DNA from: Myxococcus terminator_A
GTDB taxonomy: Bacteria; Myxococcota; Myxococcia; Myxococcales; Myxococcaceae
Direction: 5' to 3'
Assembly: GCA_049194865.1 (NCBI GenBank)
Contig: JBLZWL010000003.1
Span: 174,958-238,957 of the forward strand
DNA length: 64,000 nt
The notes beneath the pieces are model-generated. The model had not been told where the DNA came from. It saw only the letters and a list, made by a program, of their open reading frames with translations, and searched no databases. The position numbers and the translations under genes were made by a program. Each line of letters starts with the position of its first letter. Position 1 is the first letter of the stretch. This document shows positions 7,839-17,012 of the stretch, one piece after another.

Positions 7839-9142
7839 TTGAGCAGGTCCTTCACTTCGGGAACGGGCAGCGCACTCGCGGACGTGGGCGTCCGTGAGCG
7901 CAGCGTCTGCTGCTCCGTGCGCTCTTCGTCGTTGAGCCCTTCGACCAGTTCCTTCTGGTTGAGCACGGCGAGGCGTTCGAGCTGTTCGAGCGCCTCCGGC
8001 GAACGCGTGGAGATGTCTCCGAAGACGCCCGTTCCGTAGGCGTCCAGCACGTTCCCGTAGAGGAGCCGGTCCCTCGCGAGGCCGGTGACCATGCCACCCG
8101 ACTCGTCGCTTCCCGGCTGTGGGAGCCGGAAGATGCTTCCCACTGTCGCGGCCTGACAGATGAGCGGGCTGTGTGTGGTGACGATGAATTGGATGAGCGG
8201 GAAGTGCTTACGGAACCAGTGGCCCACACGGCGCTGCCAGGTAGGGTGCAGGTGCACGTCGATTTCGTCGATGAGGACCACGCCCGGAACCTGCACGGTC
8301 GTCGCATCCTGCGGTGCGAAGAGATGCCCGGCACCGTACGTCTTCGCGAGCTGGCGGATGAGCTCGAACGTCATGCTCAAGATGGAGCGATATCCGTCGC
8401 TCAGGTTCTCGACGGGGACCTCGCAGCCATTGCCGTCGACGAAGCGTACTCCGTTCGAGGAGATCGACTCCAAACGGGCTTCATTCGGCAGAAAGTCAGG
8501 TTGGTTGATGAACTGCTTCAGCGGCTCCAACAGCGCACCTTCGGGTCCGCCTTCCAGTCGCTTGAACTCAAGCAACTTCAGCCATTCGAGACACTCCGTC
8601 AGAGCGACGGACTCACCAAAAACAGACAAGTGGCGAGCGAGCTTCGGGTTGGAAGAGAAAAGCTTCTCCTGGTCTTTGTCACCACCCGTAAAACGTCGAA
8701 ACGGACCGTATGAGGCAGAGAACCAACCGGAACCTTCTTTCCAAGAGCCCTCTCCAAAAACGGGCTCACCGAGTTGCAAGAGTTGGACCGCGTCGTCTTC
8801 GTCCAGCAGCCGATGAAAGGCCAAGAGAACTGTATCATCCATTATTGGAGAATGATGACTGCCTCCAATAACCTGGTCCCATCTCAAGTCTCTGTCCCGG
8901 GCTACCAGAATCGAGCCATTCAGTGTTCGCGCGCTGAGCCACTCGTCCCAGTTTTGGCGCAATGCCCTCGCCTCATGAGGTCCCACCATGGCGAGCGCGA
9001 TGGCCCGAAGGACGGAACTCTTGCCCGCGCCGTTGTCCCCGAGAATGACGTGCCAGCCCGCCAGGGAGGGCTCCGCAGGTGGCTCCCACTCCAGTTCGGT
9101 GATGGAGCGGATGTTCTCGAGGGAGACTTTCTTCAGGTACAT
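7835..9142 (-). CDS. ptuA: AAA/ABC-type ATPase, PtuA-like (Septu defence)
   Basis: An SMC/RecF-like ATPase of 435 residues from the ATG at 9142 (MYLKKVSLENIRS). The frame is open to 9193, but the usual N-terminus of this family begins at the internal Met. Walker A is GDNGAGKSS (about residues 35-43). The ABC signature is LSDGYRS, Walker B is VVLIDEIDVHLHP (about 287-299), and the switch His lies in TTHSP. The middle lacks a long coiled coil, as in PtuA rather than SMC. Overlap with the downstream HNH gene supports the Septu assignment. A generic OLD-like ATPase is the main alternative; the HNH partner makes Septu more likely. Confidence 0.82.
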   Translation of the reverse strand: MYLKKVSLENIRSITELEWEPPAEPSLAGWHVILGDNGAGKSSVLRAIALAMVGPHEARALRQNWDEWLSARTLNGSILVARDRDLRWDQVIGGSHHSPIMDDTVLLAFHRLLDEDDAVQLLQLGEPVFGEGSWKEGSGWFSASYGPFRRFTGGDKDQEKLFSSNPKLARHLSVFGESVALTECLEWLKLLEFKRLEGGPEGALLEPLKQFINQPDFLPNEARLESISSNGVRFVDGNGCEVPVENLSDGYRSILSMTFELIRQLAKTYGAGHLFAPQDATTVQVPGVVLIDEIDVHLHPTWQRRVGHWFRKHFPLIQFIVTTHSPLICQAATVGSIFRLPQPGSDESGGMVTGLARDRLLYGNVLDAYGTGVFGDISTRSPEALEQLERLAVLNQKELVEGLNDEERTEQQTLRSRTPTSASALPVPEVKDLLK

Positions 9143-9367
9143 GGCGCGCAGCACGCCCGAAACGACGCAGAGGGTCAACCGCCTCGTGGCCACATTGTGA
9201 AGCCACCTGGAGTCTCCCCCTCGACACGCCGAACTCCGTCACCAAGCCCCCGCCAGATTTCACCCCCGCCCTCTGCACGCTCGCTCCCTCCGAGGTCGGT
9301 TTCCGCGCCACAGCCCAGACAACCCCTCGGATTGCGGCGTGTCAGACCGAACCGGTAGTTTGCACGC

Positions 9368-10453
9368 ATGCCGGACATCCGACTGCCCGCCGAAGCGAAG
9401 TACAAGACCGAGCTGGAAGCCCTCGCCGCCCATGACGACAAGCCCCGGCCTCCCGGTTGGGCGCTGTCGCCGCGCGCCGTGGAGATGTACATCCTCGGCG
9501 CCTCCAAGCCCGTGGGCGGCGTGACGATTACGCCCAAGTATGTCGGCGACAAGGGACTCATCCAGGTCTGCATCGCCACCCTCGCCTCGGACCGCGCGCT
9601 GATGCTCGTCGGAGAGCCCGGCACCGCGAAGAGCTGGCTCTCCGAACACCTGTCCGCCGCCGTCAGCGGCACCTCCGCCCTCATCGTCCAGGGCACCGCC
9701 GGCACCAGCGAGGACCACCTCAAGTACTCGTGGAACTACGCGCTGCTGCTCGCGCAGGGCCCCACACCCGAAGCCCTGGTCCCCTCCCCCGTCCTGCGCG
9801 CCATGCGCACCGGCAAGTTCGCCCGCTTCGAGGAGGTTACCCGCACGTCCCCGGAGATTCAGGACGCGCTCATCTCCATCCTCTCCGAGAAGCAGGTCTC
9901 CATCCCGGAGCTGGGTGAGGTGGTCAGCGCCCAGCGCGGCTTCAACCTCATCGCCACCGCGAACACACGAGACCGAGGCGTCAATGAGATGAGCGCCGCC
10001 CTCAAGCGCCGCTTCAACTTCGTCACCGTCCCCGTCGTCGAGGACCTGGAACAGGAAATCCAGATCGTCACGAAGCGCGAGGCGGAGCTGCGCAATGACT
10101 ACCAGGTCGGCGTGCCCCCACCGGAGGAGCTGTCTCGAATCCTGCTGACGCTCTTCCAGGAGCTGCGCAAGGGCGTCACGAAGGACGGCAAGACGAAGGT
10201 CCGCACCCCGGGCGCCGTGCTGTCCACCGCGGAGGCCATCAGCGTGCTGTTCAACAGCTCCATCCTCGCGGAGCAGTTCGGCGACGGGAAGGTCACCCCC
10301 CACGAGCTGGCCGCCTCGCTGGTGGGCGCCGTGGTGAAGGAGCAGGAGGACGACGTGAAGGCCCTGCGCGAGTACATGGAGACCGTCGCCAAGGGCCGCA
10401 CCGGCGCGTGGAAGGACCTCTACTCCGCCAGCAAGAAGCTCCTGAGGGGCTGA
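9368..10453 (+). CDS. MoxR-type AAA+ ATPase, YehL-like
   Basis: A 361-residue AAA+ ATPase of the MoxR group. Walker A is GEPGTAKS (residues 82-89). The Walker B region reads FARFEEV, and sensor 1 is LIATANTRDRG. MoxR ATPases remodel partner proteins together with VWA-domain proteins. Here the following genes encode DUF5682, VWA and SWIM proteins, the same set and order as E. coli yehL-yehM-yehP-yehQ, so this is the YehL equivalent. Its stop shares one base with the next ATG (TGATG), indicating coupled translation. The function of the Yeh group is not established; related MoxR-VWA ternary sets have been proposed to act in biological conflict. Confidence 0.88.
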   Translation: MPDIRLPAEAKYKTELEALAAHDDKPRPPGWALSPRAVEMYILGASKPVGGVTITPKYVGDKGLIQVCIATLASDRALMLVGEPGTAKSWLSEHLSAAVSGTSALIVQGTAGTSEDHLKYSWNYALLLAQGPTPEALVPSPVLRAMRTGKFARFEEVTRTSPEIQDALISILSEKQVSIPELGEVVSAQRGFNLIATANTRDRGVNEMSAALKRRFNFVTVPVVEDLEQEIQIVTKREAELRNDYQVGVPPPEELSRILLTLFQELRKGVTKDGKTKVRTPGAVLSTAEAISVLFNSSILAEQFGDGKVTPHELAASLVGAVVKEQEDDVKALREYMETVAKGRTGAWKDLYSASKKLLRG

Positions 10454-12765
10454 TGGACCTGGACCTGCTCTCCCGGGTGCACCTGTTCCCCGTGCGCCAC
10501 CACTCGCCGCGCACCACGGCGGTGCTCGGGCGCTGGCTGGAGCGCGTGAAGCCCGAGGTCGTCCTCATCGAGGGACCCTGTGATGCCTCCGACCTGATTG
10601 ACGTGCTGTGCGACTCGGAGACAAAGCCGCCCATCGCGCTGCTCGGCTACCGCACGGATGACACCCCGGGCTCGGCGCTGTGGCCCTTCGCGGACTACTC
10701 CCCCGAGTACGCGGCCCTGCGCTGGGCCAAGGTGCACCGCGCCCGCGCGCTGTTCATCGACATCCCCGTCGGCGTCAGCCTCGGCATGGACCGCCACGAC
10801 GAGTCGGCCGGCGTCGAGAACGAAGAAGCCCCGGAGGCCGGGCACCCCGAGCACCTCCACGATGAAGAGCCGCTCACGGAGCGGTTCGCCCGGGAGCAGG
10901 GCTATCGCTCCTTCGAGGAGCTGTGGGAGGCGCTGTTCGAGGCTCCCGACTGGACCCCCGAGGGCTTCCGCCCCGTGCTGCTCGCCTGGGCGGACGTGCT
11001 CAACGCCGGTCCTCGCCAGGACTACCACCGCTGGCGCGATGCCTTCATGGCTCGCAAGGTGCTCGAAGTGGTGGCCAGCGGAGTCGCGCCGGACAAGGTC
11101 GCCGTGGTGGCGGGCGCCGCGCACATCGCGGCCTTCCTGGCTCGGGACGTGGAGCCCGCGCTGGAGGCGAAGCTACCCAAGGCCGTGCCCTGCGCGGTGA
11201 CGGTGATTCCATACAGCTTCCCCCGGCTTTCCGAGCAGCTCGGCTACGGCGCGGGCAATCGGGCGCCGCACTTCTACCAGAAGGCCCACGAGGCCCAGTG
11301 CGACTTCCGGCGCGCGACACTGGAGGTGCTCATCGACTTCGCCGCGCACCTGCGCATGCGCGGTTTCACCGCGTCGTTGTCGGACGTGCTGGAGGCCTAC
11401 CGGCTGGCGCTGACGCTGGCGGACCTGCGCGAGAAGAGCGCACCGGGGCTCGATGAGCTGCGCGAGGCCACCGTGGCCACGCTGTGCCGGGGGGACGCGA
11501 CGCATGTCGACTCCTTCCTGTGGAAGAGCGTCGTCGGCCATCAAGTGGGACGGGTGGCCAGTCGCATCGGCAAGAACTCGCTCCAGGCGGAGTTCTGGCG
11601 GGAGCTGGACACACGGCGCCTACCGAGCACCGACAGCCCGGAGACCTTCACCCTGCGCTTGAACAACGCGGTGGAGGTCGGCTCCTCGGTGTTCCTGCAC
11701 CGGCTGCGCGTGGCCGGGATTCCGTATGCGACGCTGGCGGCCACCGGACAGCAGCGCGCTTCGCCCCAAGAGGCCGGCGGACAGGCCGCGCTGACGCGGG
11801 TGCGCGAGTCGTGGCAGGCGCAGTGGACGCCGTCCACGGACGTAGCGCTGGTGGAGAAGATTGTCCTCGGCGACTCGCTGGAAGCCGTGACGACCCGCGT
11901 CCTCCAGGAGCACCTGGATGCGGCGAAGACCACGGGCGCAGCCGCGGAGGTGTTGCTGGAGTCGGTGATTACCGGCTGCCCTCAGACCATGGCGTCGGCG
12001 CTGCGCGCCTGTGACACGCACGCGGCCACGGACGTGGACCTGCCGTCGCTCGCGTCGGCGGCTCGCGCGCTGTCCGGACTGGTGGCCTATGGCACCTCGC
12101 GCGCTCACACGGACGTGGGCGACGAGGCGGTGACGGTGCTGTGCCAGAAGACCTTCTCCCGCGCGCTGCTGCGCGTGAGTGAGTCGTGCGCCTGCGCTCC
12201 GGACGCCCTGCCCTCCGTGACGGAGGCGCTGCGCACCCTGCACGAGGTGGCGTTGGCCCAGCCGCTCGCGGACAAGGCCGGGTGGCTGGCGGAGGCTCGC
12301 GAGCTGATGGGCAGCAACACCGTGCACCCGGCGACGTCGGGCCTGGCCACGGGCCTGCTCTACCTGGCGCATGAGCTGAGCGAGTCGGAGGTGGCGACCA
12401 TCGTCGGGCTGCGGCTGTCGCTGGCGGTGGCTCCCGAAGAGGGCGCGTCCTGGCTGGAGGGCTTCCTGGGCGTCAACGCGCTGGTGCTGGTGAAGAACCG
12501 CGAGGTGGTGAAGGCCCTGGATGACTTCCTGTCCAGCATCGACCCCGAGCGCTTCCGTCAGACCCTGCCGGTATTGAGAAGAGCCCTCGCCGTGCTGGGT
12601 ACCACCGAGCGTCGCTACCTCATGGAGAACGTGGTGGCGGTGCGACAGCTCGGAGAGAAGGGCCGCGCCGTGAAGACGGTGCTCGCGGAGAAGGACACGG
12701 AGAAACTCAAGAGCATGAGCGCCGAGCTGGGCAAGGCACTCGACGACCTGGACGACCTGCTATGA
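10453..12765 (+). CDS. DUF5682 family protein, YehM-like
   Basis: A 770-residue partner of the MoxR ATPase. The N-terminal part has HLFPVRHHSPRTT (H16, H17), then VVLIEGP (E40), and later VAGAAHIAAFL (H224). This H.. / E-G-P / G-x-x-H pattern recalls the TraB/TIKI/EreA-like hydrolase superfamily, which suggests an enzymatic N-domain (inference). An acidic, low-complexity segment occupies residues about 115-140. The rest looks alpha-helical, with no recognised motif. The start is the ATG at 10453, overlapping the preceding stop; the end overlaps the VWA gene by four bases. It is the second gene of the Yeh-type operon. Its biochemical role is unknown. Confidence 0.8.
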   Translation: MDLDLLSRVHLFPVRHHSPRTTAVLGRWLERVKPEVVLIEGPCDASDLIDVLCDSETKPPIALLGYRTDDTPGSALWPFADYSPEYAALRWAKVHRARALFIDIPVGVSLGMDRHDESAGVENEEAPEAGHPEHLHDEEPLTERFAREQGYRSFEELWEALFEAPDWTPEGFRPVLLAWADVLNAGPRQDYHRWRDAFMARKVLEVVASGVAPDKVAVVAGAAHIAAFLARDVEPALEAKLPKAVPCAVTVIPYSFPRLSEQLGYGAGNRAPHFYQKAHEAQCDFRRATLEVLIDFAAHLRMRGFTASLSDVLEAYRLALTLADLREKSAPGLDELREATVATLCRGDATHVDSFLWKSVVGHQVGRVASRIGKNSLQAEFWRELDTRRLPSTDSPETFTLRLNNAVEVGSSVFLHRLRVAGIPYATLAATGQQRASPQEAGGQAALTRVRESWQAQWTPSTDVALVEKIVLGDSLEAVTTRVLQEHLDAAKTTGAAAEVLLESVITGCPQTMASALRACDTHAATDVDLPSLASAARALSGLVAYGTSRAHTDVGDEAVTVLCQKTFSRALLRVSESCACAPDALPSVTEALRTLHEVALAQPLADKAGWLAEARELMGSNTVHPATSGLATGLLYLAHELSESEVATIVGLRLSLAVAPEEGASWLEGFLGVNALVLVKNREVVKALDDFLSSIDPERFRQTLPVLRRALAVLGTTERRYLMENVVAVRQLGEKGRAVKTVLAEKDTEKLKSMSAELGKALDDLDDLL

Positions 12766-13973
12766 GCGTGGACCCCAAGGAACTGGCGGAGAAGGACCGG
12801 GAGGCACTGCTGCGCTGGCGGCTCGCGCTGGGCCCGACGGCGGAGAAGACGGGGGCCTGTCCCTCCCTGCGCGCCCTGGGTGCCCAGGCGGGCTCGGTGG
12901 GCGTGGGCCAGGGAGACCTGGAGGCGCTGGATGACGCGCTGTCCTTCGTCTACGGAGACAAGCGCGCGACCTCGTCCGGCTCGCGCCCGTACATCCCCGA
13001 GTGGCTGGGCGCCCTGCGCGGCTTCTTCCGCGATGATGTGATTGCGCTCGTCCAGAAGGACGCCATCGAGAAGAAGGGGCTCACCCAGCTCCTCTTCGAG
13101 CCGGAGACGCTGCCCTTCCTCGACAAGAACGTGGAGCTGGTGACGACGCTGGTCAGCGCACGCGGCCTCATCCCCGACGAGGCGAAGGCGATTGCCCGGC
13201 AGATTGTCCGCGAGGTGGTGGAGGAGCTGCGCAAGAAGCTGGAGTCCACCGTCCGCACCGCCGTGTTCGGTGCCCTGCGCAGGGACAGGACGAGCCCGCT
13301 GCCGATTGCTCGCAACATCGACTGGAAGCGCACGATTCGTCAGAACCTGAAGGGCTGGGACGCGGAGCACAAGCGGCTGGTGCCCGAGCGCTTCTATTTC
13401 TGGCCCAATCAGCGCCGTCACCATGAGTGGGACGTGACGCTGGTGGTAGACCAGTCCGGCTCCATGGCGCAGAGCGTGGTGTACAGCTCCGTCATGGCGG
13501 CCATCTTCGCGTCGCTGGATGTGCTGCGCACCCGCCTCATCCTGTTCGACACGGAGGTGGTGGACATGACGCCCCTCCTCACCGACCCGGTGGAGGTGCT
13601 GTTCACCGCGCAGCTCGGCGGCGGCACGGACATCAACCGCGCGGTGGCCTATGCGCAGGCGAACCATGTGCAACGGCCGGAGAAGACCCTCTTCCTGCTC
13701 ATCACCGACCTCTATGAAGGCGGCGACGCGGAGGAGCTGGTGGCGCGGCTGCGCCAGCTCGTGGACTCGCGGGCGAAGGTGCTGTGCCTGCTGTCGCTGT
13801 CGGACGGGGGCCAGCCCACGTACGACCACGCGATGGCGGAGAAGCTCACCGCGCTGGGCATCCCCTGCTTCGGGTGCACGCCCAAGCGGCTGGTGGAGGT
13901 GGTGGAGCGGGTGATGCGCAACCAGGACCTGACCCCGCTGCTGACCGCACACAAGGAGTCGCGCCATGGCTGA
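12762..13973 (+). CDS. VWA-domain protein, YehP-like
   Basis: A 403-residue protein with a C-terminal von Willebrand factor A domain. The MIDAS motif is complete: D230-Q-S232-G-S234 in VVDQSGSMAQS, the Thr in LGGGTDINRAV, and the Asp in ITDLYEGG. The N-terminal half is helical and probably binds the partner ATPase. MoxR-VWA pairs are thought to couple ATP hydrolysis to metal-dependent binding of a target. It overlaps both neighbours (4 bases with the DUF5682 gene, 8 with the SWIM gene), so the four proteins are probably made in fixed proportion. No signal peptide or membrane segment is seen, so the complex should be cytoplasmic. Confidence 0.87.
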   Translation: MSVDPKELAEKDREALLRWRLALGPTAEKTGACPSLRALGAQAGSVGVGQGDLEALDDALSFVYGDKRATSSGSRPYIPEWLGALRGFFRDDVIALVQKDAIEKKGLTQLLFEPETLPFLDKNVELVTTLVSARGLIPDEAKAIARQIVREVVEELRKKLESTVRTAVFGALRRDRTSPLPIARNIDWKRTIRQNLKGWDAEHKRLVPERFYFWPNQRRHHEWDVTLVVDQSGSMAQSVVYSSVMAAIFASLDVLRTRLILFDTEVVDMTPLLTDPVEVLFTAQLGGGTDINRAVAYAQANHVQRPEKTLFLLITDLYEGGDAEELVARLRQLVDSRAKVLCLLSLSDGGQPTYDHAMAEKLTALGIPCFGCTPKRLVEVVERVMRNQDLTPLLTAHKESRHG

Positions 13974-16857
13974 GGTACGCAAGGTGGTGGCCAGCGTCGG
14001 TGGCCTGACTGAAATCATCGGCGACACCTCGGAGGTGGCGAAGGGCACTCGCATCTTCGACGACAAGCAGCTCCTGCACCTGTCCCGCTTCGAGAACCGC
14101 CTGTTCGCTGACGCGCTGGGTTCGGGGGCCACGCCCTACAAGGTGTCGCTGGTGTTCGGGGACGGGCGTGAGGTGAAGGGGCGCTGCTCCTGTGTCGCCG
14201 CGCGCTCGCGGCCCTTCTGCAAACACGCGGCGGCGCTGCTGGTGGCGTGGGCTCGCGCCCCGGAGGCCTTCGTCACCACCGACTCGGCGCCAGCTGGCGC
14301 GGGCGGGCCCGCGAAGAAGAGCGTGAAGAAGGGGAAGACGGAGACGGGCGAGCTGATGAAGGCGGGCGTGGCTCAGGTGTCCACGCTGGTGCGGGAGCTG
14401 GGCCTGTCCGGCGTGGCGTCTCTCTCCGAGGACCGGGCCGAGCAGGTGCGGGCCCTGGCGGAGTCGCTGCGCGCCAACGGGCTGCGCCGACTGGCGGCTC
14501 GCGCGGTGGAGGTGGCGGCCCTGCTGGAGCAGGCGGCGGCGCGCACGGGCACGTTCGAGCCTCCCGTCTTCACCGACCTGGTGGCCGACATGCTGCTCAC
14601 CGCACGCAAGGTGGAGAAGCACCTGGGCGGAGAGCCACTGGAGGACCGCTACGTCGAGGAGCTGATTGGGAAGACGTGGACGAAGAAGGACCGCGCTCCC
14701 ATCGAGGGACTGACGCTGGTGGAGTACTCCTTCACCACGCGTGTCACGCCCGACAACTTCCTCGTCCGGGAGAGCCGCTTCCTGGAGCTGGGCTCCGGAA
14801 CCCACTTCACGGAGAAGCAAATCCTCCCCGCCTTCCTCAAGACGGTGGAGCCCAAGAAGAGTCACTCGGGCGTCGTCATGGAGGAAGCCAAGGGCGGGCA
14901 GTACCCGGGCTTCCCTCCTCGACGACTCGACCTGGAAACCATGAAGGCGACGCATCCGCAGGATGATTCGGCGCTGCGGCAACTGGTGAAGGTGGCGCTC
15001 CCAGACGTGGGCGCCGCGCTGGCGGCCTTCCAGGAGCATCGCAAGGACGTCTTCGCGCCGGACCTGCTGCCAGTGGCGCTGCGCGTGCAGACGCTCCTGG
15101 CGAGCGGACAGCGCTCGCAGTTGGTGGACTCGGGAGAGCGCGGGCTGTTCCTGCCGGCGGACCCGCGGCTGGAGGAGCCCTTCGCGGCGGCGCTGGAAGG
15201 GGCCTCGCTGAAGGTGGTGCTGGGAGACGTGGGGCTGGAGGCGGCGCTCCCCACGCTGTTCCCGCTCGCGGTGGTGGTGGAGACACCGGACGGGCTGGAG
15301 CTTCGCGGACTGGGCTTGAGAGAAGTGGCGGAGGAGCCCTCGCCGCGGCGGCGGCGGCGGGCGCGGCCGGAGGCGCCGGTGGCGGTGCCTCGCAGCGGGT
15401 GGGCGGAGGCGGCGCGCGCGGCGGGAGCTTCTCGCGCGGCCATCGCCCTGGCCGAGGTGCGGGACGAGCTGGCGGAGAAGTTCTCCAACGGTTTGGCGTC
15501 GCTGTCTCCTCGCGCGGTGGAGCCGCTGGTGGCGCGGCTGCGGGAGCTGGGGCTGGAGAAGCCCGGGGCGCTGCTGGAGGCGCTGGCGCAGCGGCCCGAC
15601 GCGGCGGAGCGACTGGACGACTTCATCAAGGTGTATCAGGTGCTCGGCATCGCCCTGGTGCGGCTGGCGGGCGCGGCGCAGGTGCAGGGCGACACGCTGG
15701 AGCCGGTGCCCACGCACCCGAGCATCCACATCCGAAAGCCCGAGACGCCGCTGCCTCCGGGCGAGGCGCTCTTGAAGCGGGCTCGCGGAGAGCTGTCGCG
15801 CTACGAGGCCACGGCCCATGCGGCGCACTACTACGCGAACCTGGGCGCGGACTCGCTGCTGGAGTCCCTCTATCCCGCGTGGAGTGACGGCGCGGCGAGC
15901 ACCGCCGTGGTCCGGGCGATGGCGTCATGTCCGAAGGAGCGCGTGCTGGAGGTGGCGAAGCAGGCCCTGTCCGAGCATCACAGCCGGATGGTGCGCCGCA
16001 CCGCCATGCACGTGCTGGGACAGCTGGATGTCCATGCGGCGCGCGTGCTGCTGGACGGACTGACTCGCAAGGGCCACGACGCGGGCTTGCGGCTCCATGC
16101 TCGCGAGGTGCTCAACGACATCCAGGCGCGGGAGACCGGTCCGGGGTCCGTGGCGGCGCTCGCGAAGGTGAGGCAGGGGCGGATTCGGCCGCTCGCGCAG
16201 CGGGCGCTCTCAGAGCCGACACGGGAGGCGCGACTGGCGGCGGTGGACCAGCTCGAGGGGCTGGGGCTGACACAGGCGTGGCCGGTGCTGCGACAGGTGT
16301 TCTACGGCGACCCGTCGAACGAGGTGCGGCGACGCGCGGCCATGGCCCTGGCGTGGCTGGGGGACGCGGAGGTGCTGGACAAGTACGTGCACAGCGTGGA
16401 GGCGCGCGACGCGGACGACGAGGAGGCGAAGACAGCGGTGTATGCGCTGGGCGTGCTGGGCGACGTGCGGGGAGCGGAGACCTTGCTGGCGGCGTTCGCC
16501 GATGGGTGGAAGCCGAACGTCGTGGCCGACTCGCTGAAGACCTTCGGGCTGGCGATGCTGGAGCCGCTTGTCCGGCTGGCGGAGATTCGGCCGGAGGCGC
16601 TGGAGCGACAGGCGCTGCGCAACCTGTTCGAGCGATTCCCGGCGGACACGCTCTCGAAGGTGCTGCTGGCCCATGTAGAGGCGGCGCGCTCGCACCCCGA
16701 GCGACTCACGCGCTTCGGGACGTACTTGAAGCTGGGGAACGAGAACATCCACGGTGCGGGCAAGGCGGTGGCGGCGGCCCTGCTCGACATCCCCGACGCG
16801 GCCGGGGACAAGACGCTCTCCCGTGCGGCGAAGAAAGCGCTCGGGGTGAAGAGCTAG
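13966..16857 (+). CDS. SWIM zinc-finger protein with HEAT-like repeats, YehQ-like
   Basis: A 963-residue protein. Near the N-terminus, CSCVAARSRPFCKH supplies the SWIM zinc ligands C74, C76, C85 and H87. SWIM domains bind nucleic acid or protein. Residues about 640-960 contain repeated helical pairs such as VRRRAAMALAWLGDAEVLDKY and KTAVYALGVLGDVRGAETLL, typical of HEAT repeats. The middle holds Lys- and Arg-rich linkers (KKSVKKGKTE and RRRRRARPEAP). It is clearly longer than the E. coli YehQ type as I recall it; the extra length is the HEAT array. It closes the MoxR-DUF5682-VWA-SWIM operon. A plausible role is target recognition for the ATPase, which is inference. Confidence 0.83.
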   Translation: MAEVRKVVASVGGLTEIIGDTSEVAKGTRIFDDKQLLHLSRFENRLFADALGSGATPYKVSLVFGDGREVKGRCSCVAARSRPFCKHAAALLVAWARAPEAFVTTDSAPAGAGGPAKKSVKKGKTETGELMKAGVAQVSTLVRELGLSGVASLSEDRAEQVRALAESLRANGLRRLAARAVEVAALLEQAAARTGTFEPPVFTDLVADMLLTARKVEKHLGGEPLEDRYVEELIGKTWTKKDRAPIEGLTLVEYSFTTRVTPDNFLVRESRFLELGSGTHFTEKQILPAFLKTVEPKKSHSGVVMEEAKGGQYPGFPPRRLDLETMKATHPQDDSALRQLVKVALPDVGAALAAFQEHRKDVFAPDLLPVALRVQTLLASGQRSQLVDSGERGLFLPADPRLEEPFAAALEGASLKVVLGDVGLEAALPTLFPLAVVVETPDGLELRGLGLREVAEEPSPRRRRRARPEAPVAVPRSGWAEAARAAGASRAAIALAEVRDELAEKFSNGLASLSPRAVEPLVARLRELGLEKPGALLEALAQRPDAAERLDDFIKVYQVLGIALVRLAGAAQVQGDTLEPVPTHPSIHIRKPETPLPPGEALLKRARGELSRYEATAHAAHYYANLGADSLLESLYPAWSDGAASTAVVRAMASCPKERVLEVAKQALSEHHSRMVRRTAMHVLGQLDVHAARVLLDGLTRKGHDAGLRLHAREVLNDIQARETGPGSVAALAKVRQGRIRPLAQRALSEPTREARLAAVDQLEGLGLTQAWPVLRQVFYGDPSNEVRRRAAMALAWLGDAEVLDKYVHSVEARDADDEEAKTAVYALGVLGDVRGAETLLAAFADGWKPNVVADSLKTFGLAMLEPLVRLAEIRPEALERQALRNLFERFPADTLSKVLLAHVEAARSHPERLTRFGTYLKLGNENIHGAGKAVAAALLDIPDAAGDKTLSRAAKKALGVKS

Positions 16858-16892
16858 GAACACGCCTCCGAACGGGTTCCGCTCGTGCATCG

Positions 16893-16919
16893 CGACGCTC
16901 GCACTCCTCGCGAGCGTCG
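16893..16919. terminator. Hairpin after the Yeh-type operon
   Basis: A 10-bp perfect stem (CGACGCTCGC at 16893-16902 with its complement at 16910-16919) has a 7-base loop and lies 35 bases after the operon stop, between convergent genes. No T tract is present, so the terminator role is inferred. Confidence 0.55.
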
Positions 16920-16946
16920 ACACCTCCAGGCGAACACCGCACCACC

Positions 16947-17012
16947 CGCGAGGACGACACGGGCGGCGTCATCCGCGCCGCCCTACCCCGCTCGCGAGGA
17001 CGACACGGGCGG
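16947..17012. repeat. 20-bp exact direct repeat at the 3' end of the hydrolase gene
   Basis: The 20-mer starting CGCGAGGACGACACGGG occurs at 16947-16966 and again at 16993-17012. The second copy encodes the last residues of the alpha/beta hydrolase; the first lies beyond its stop. It looks like a small tandem duplication of the gene's 3' end. Confidence 0.8.

Noticed and set aside
7029..9142. Retron-Septu system
   Set aside because: No reverse transcriptase frame or msr/msd-like inverted repeats are seen beside the pair.
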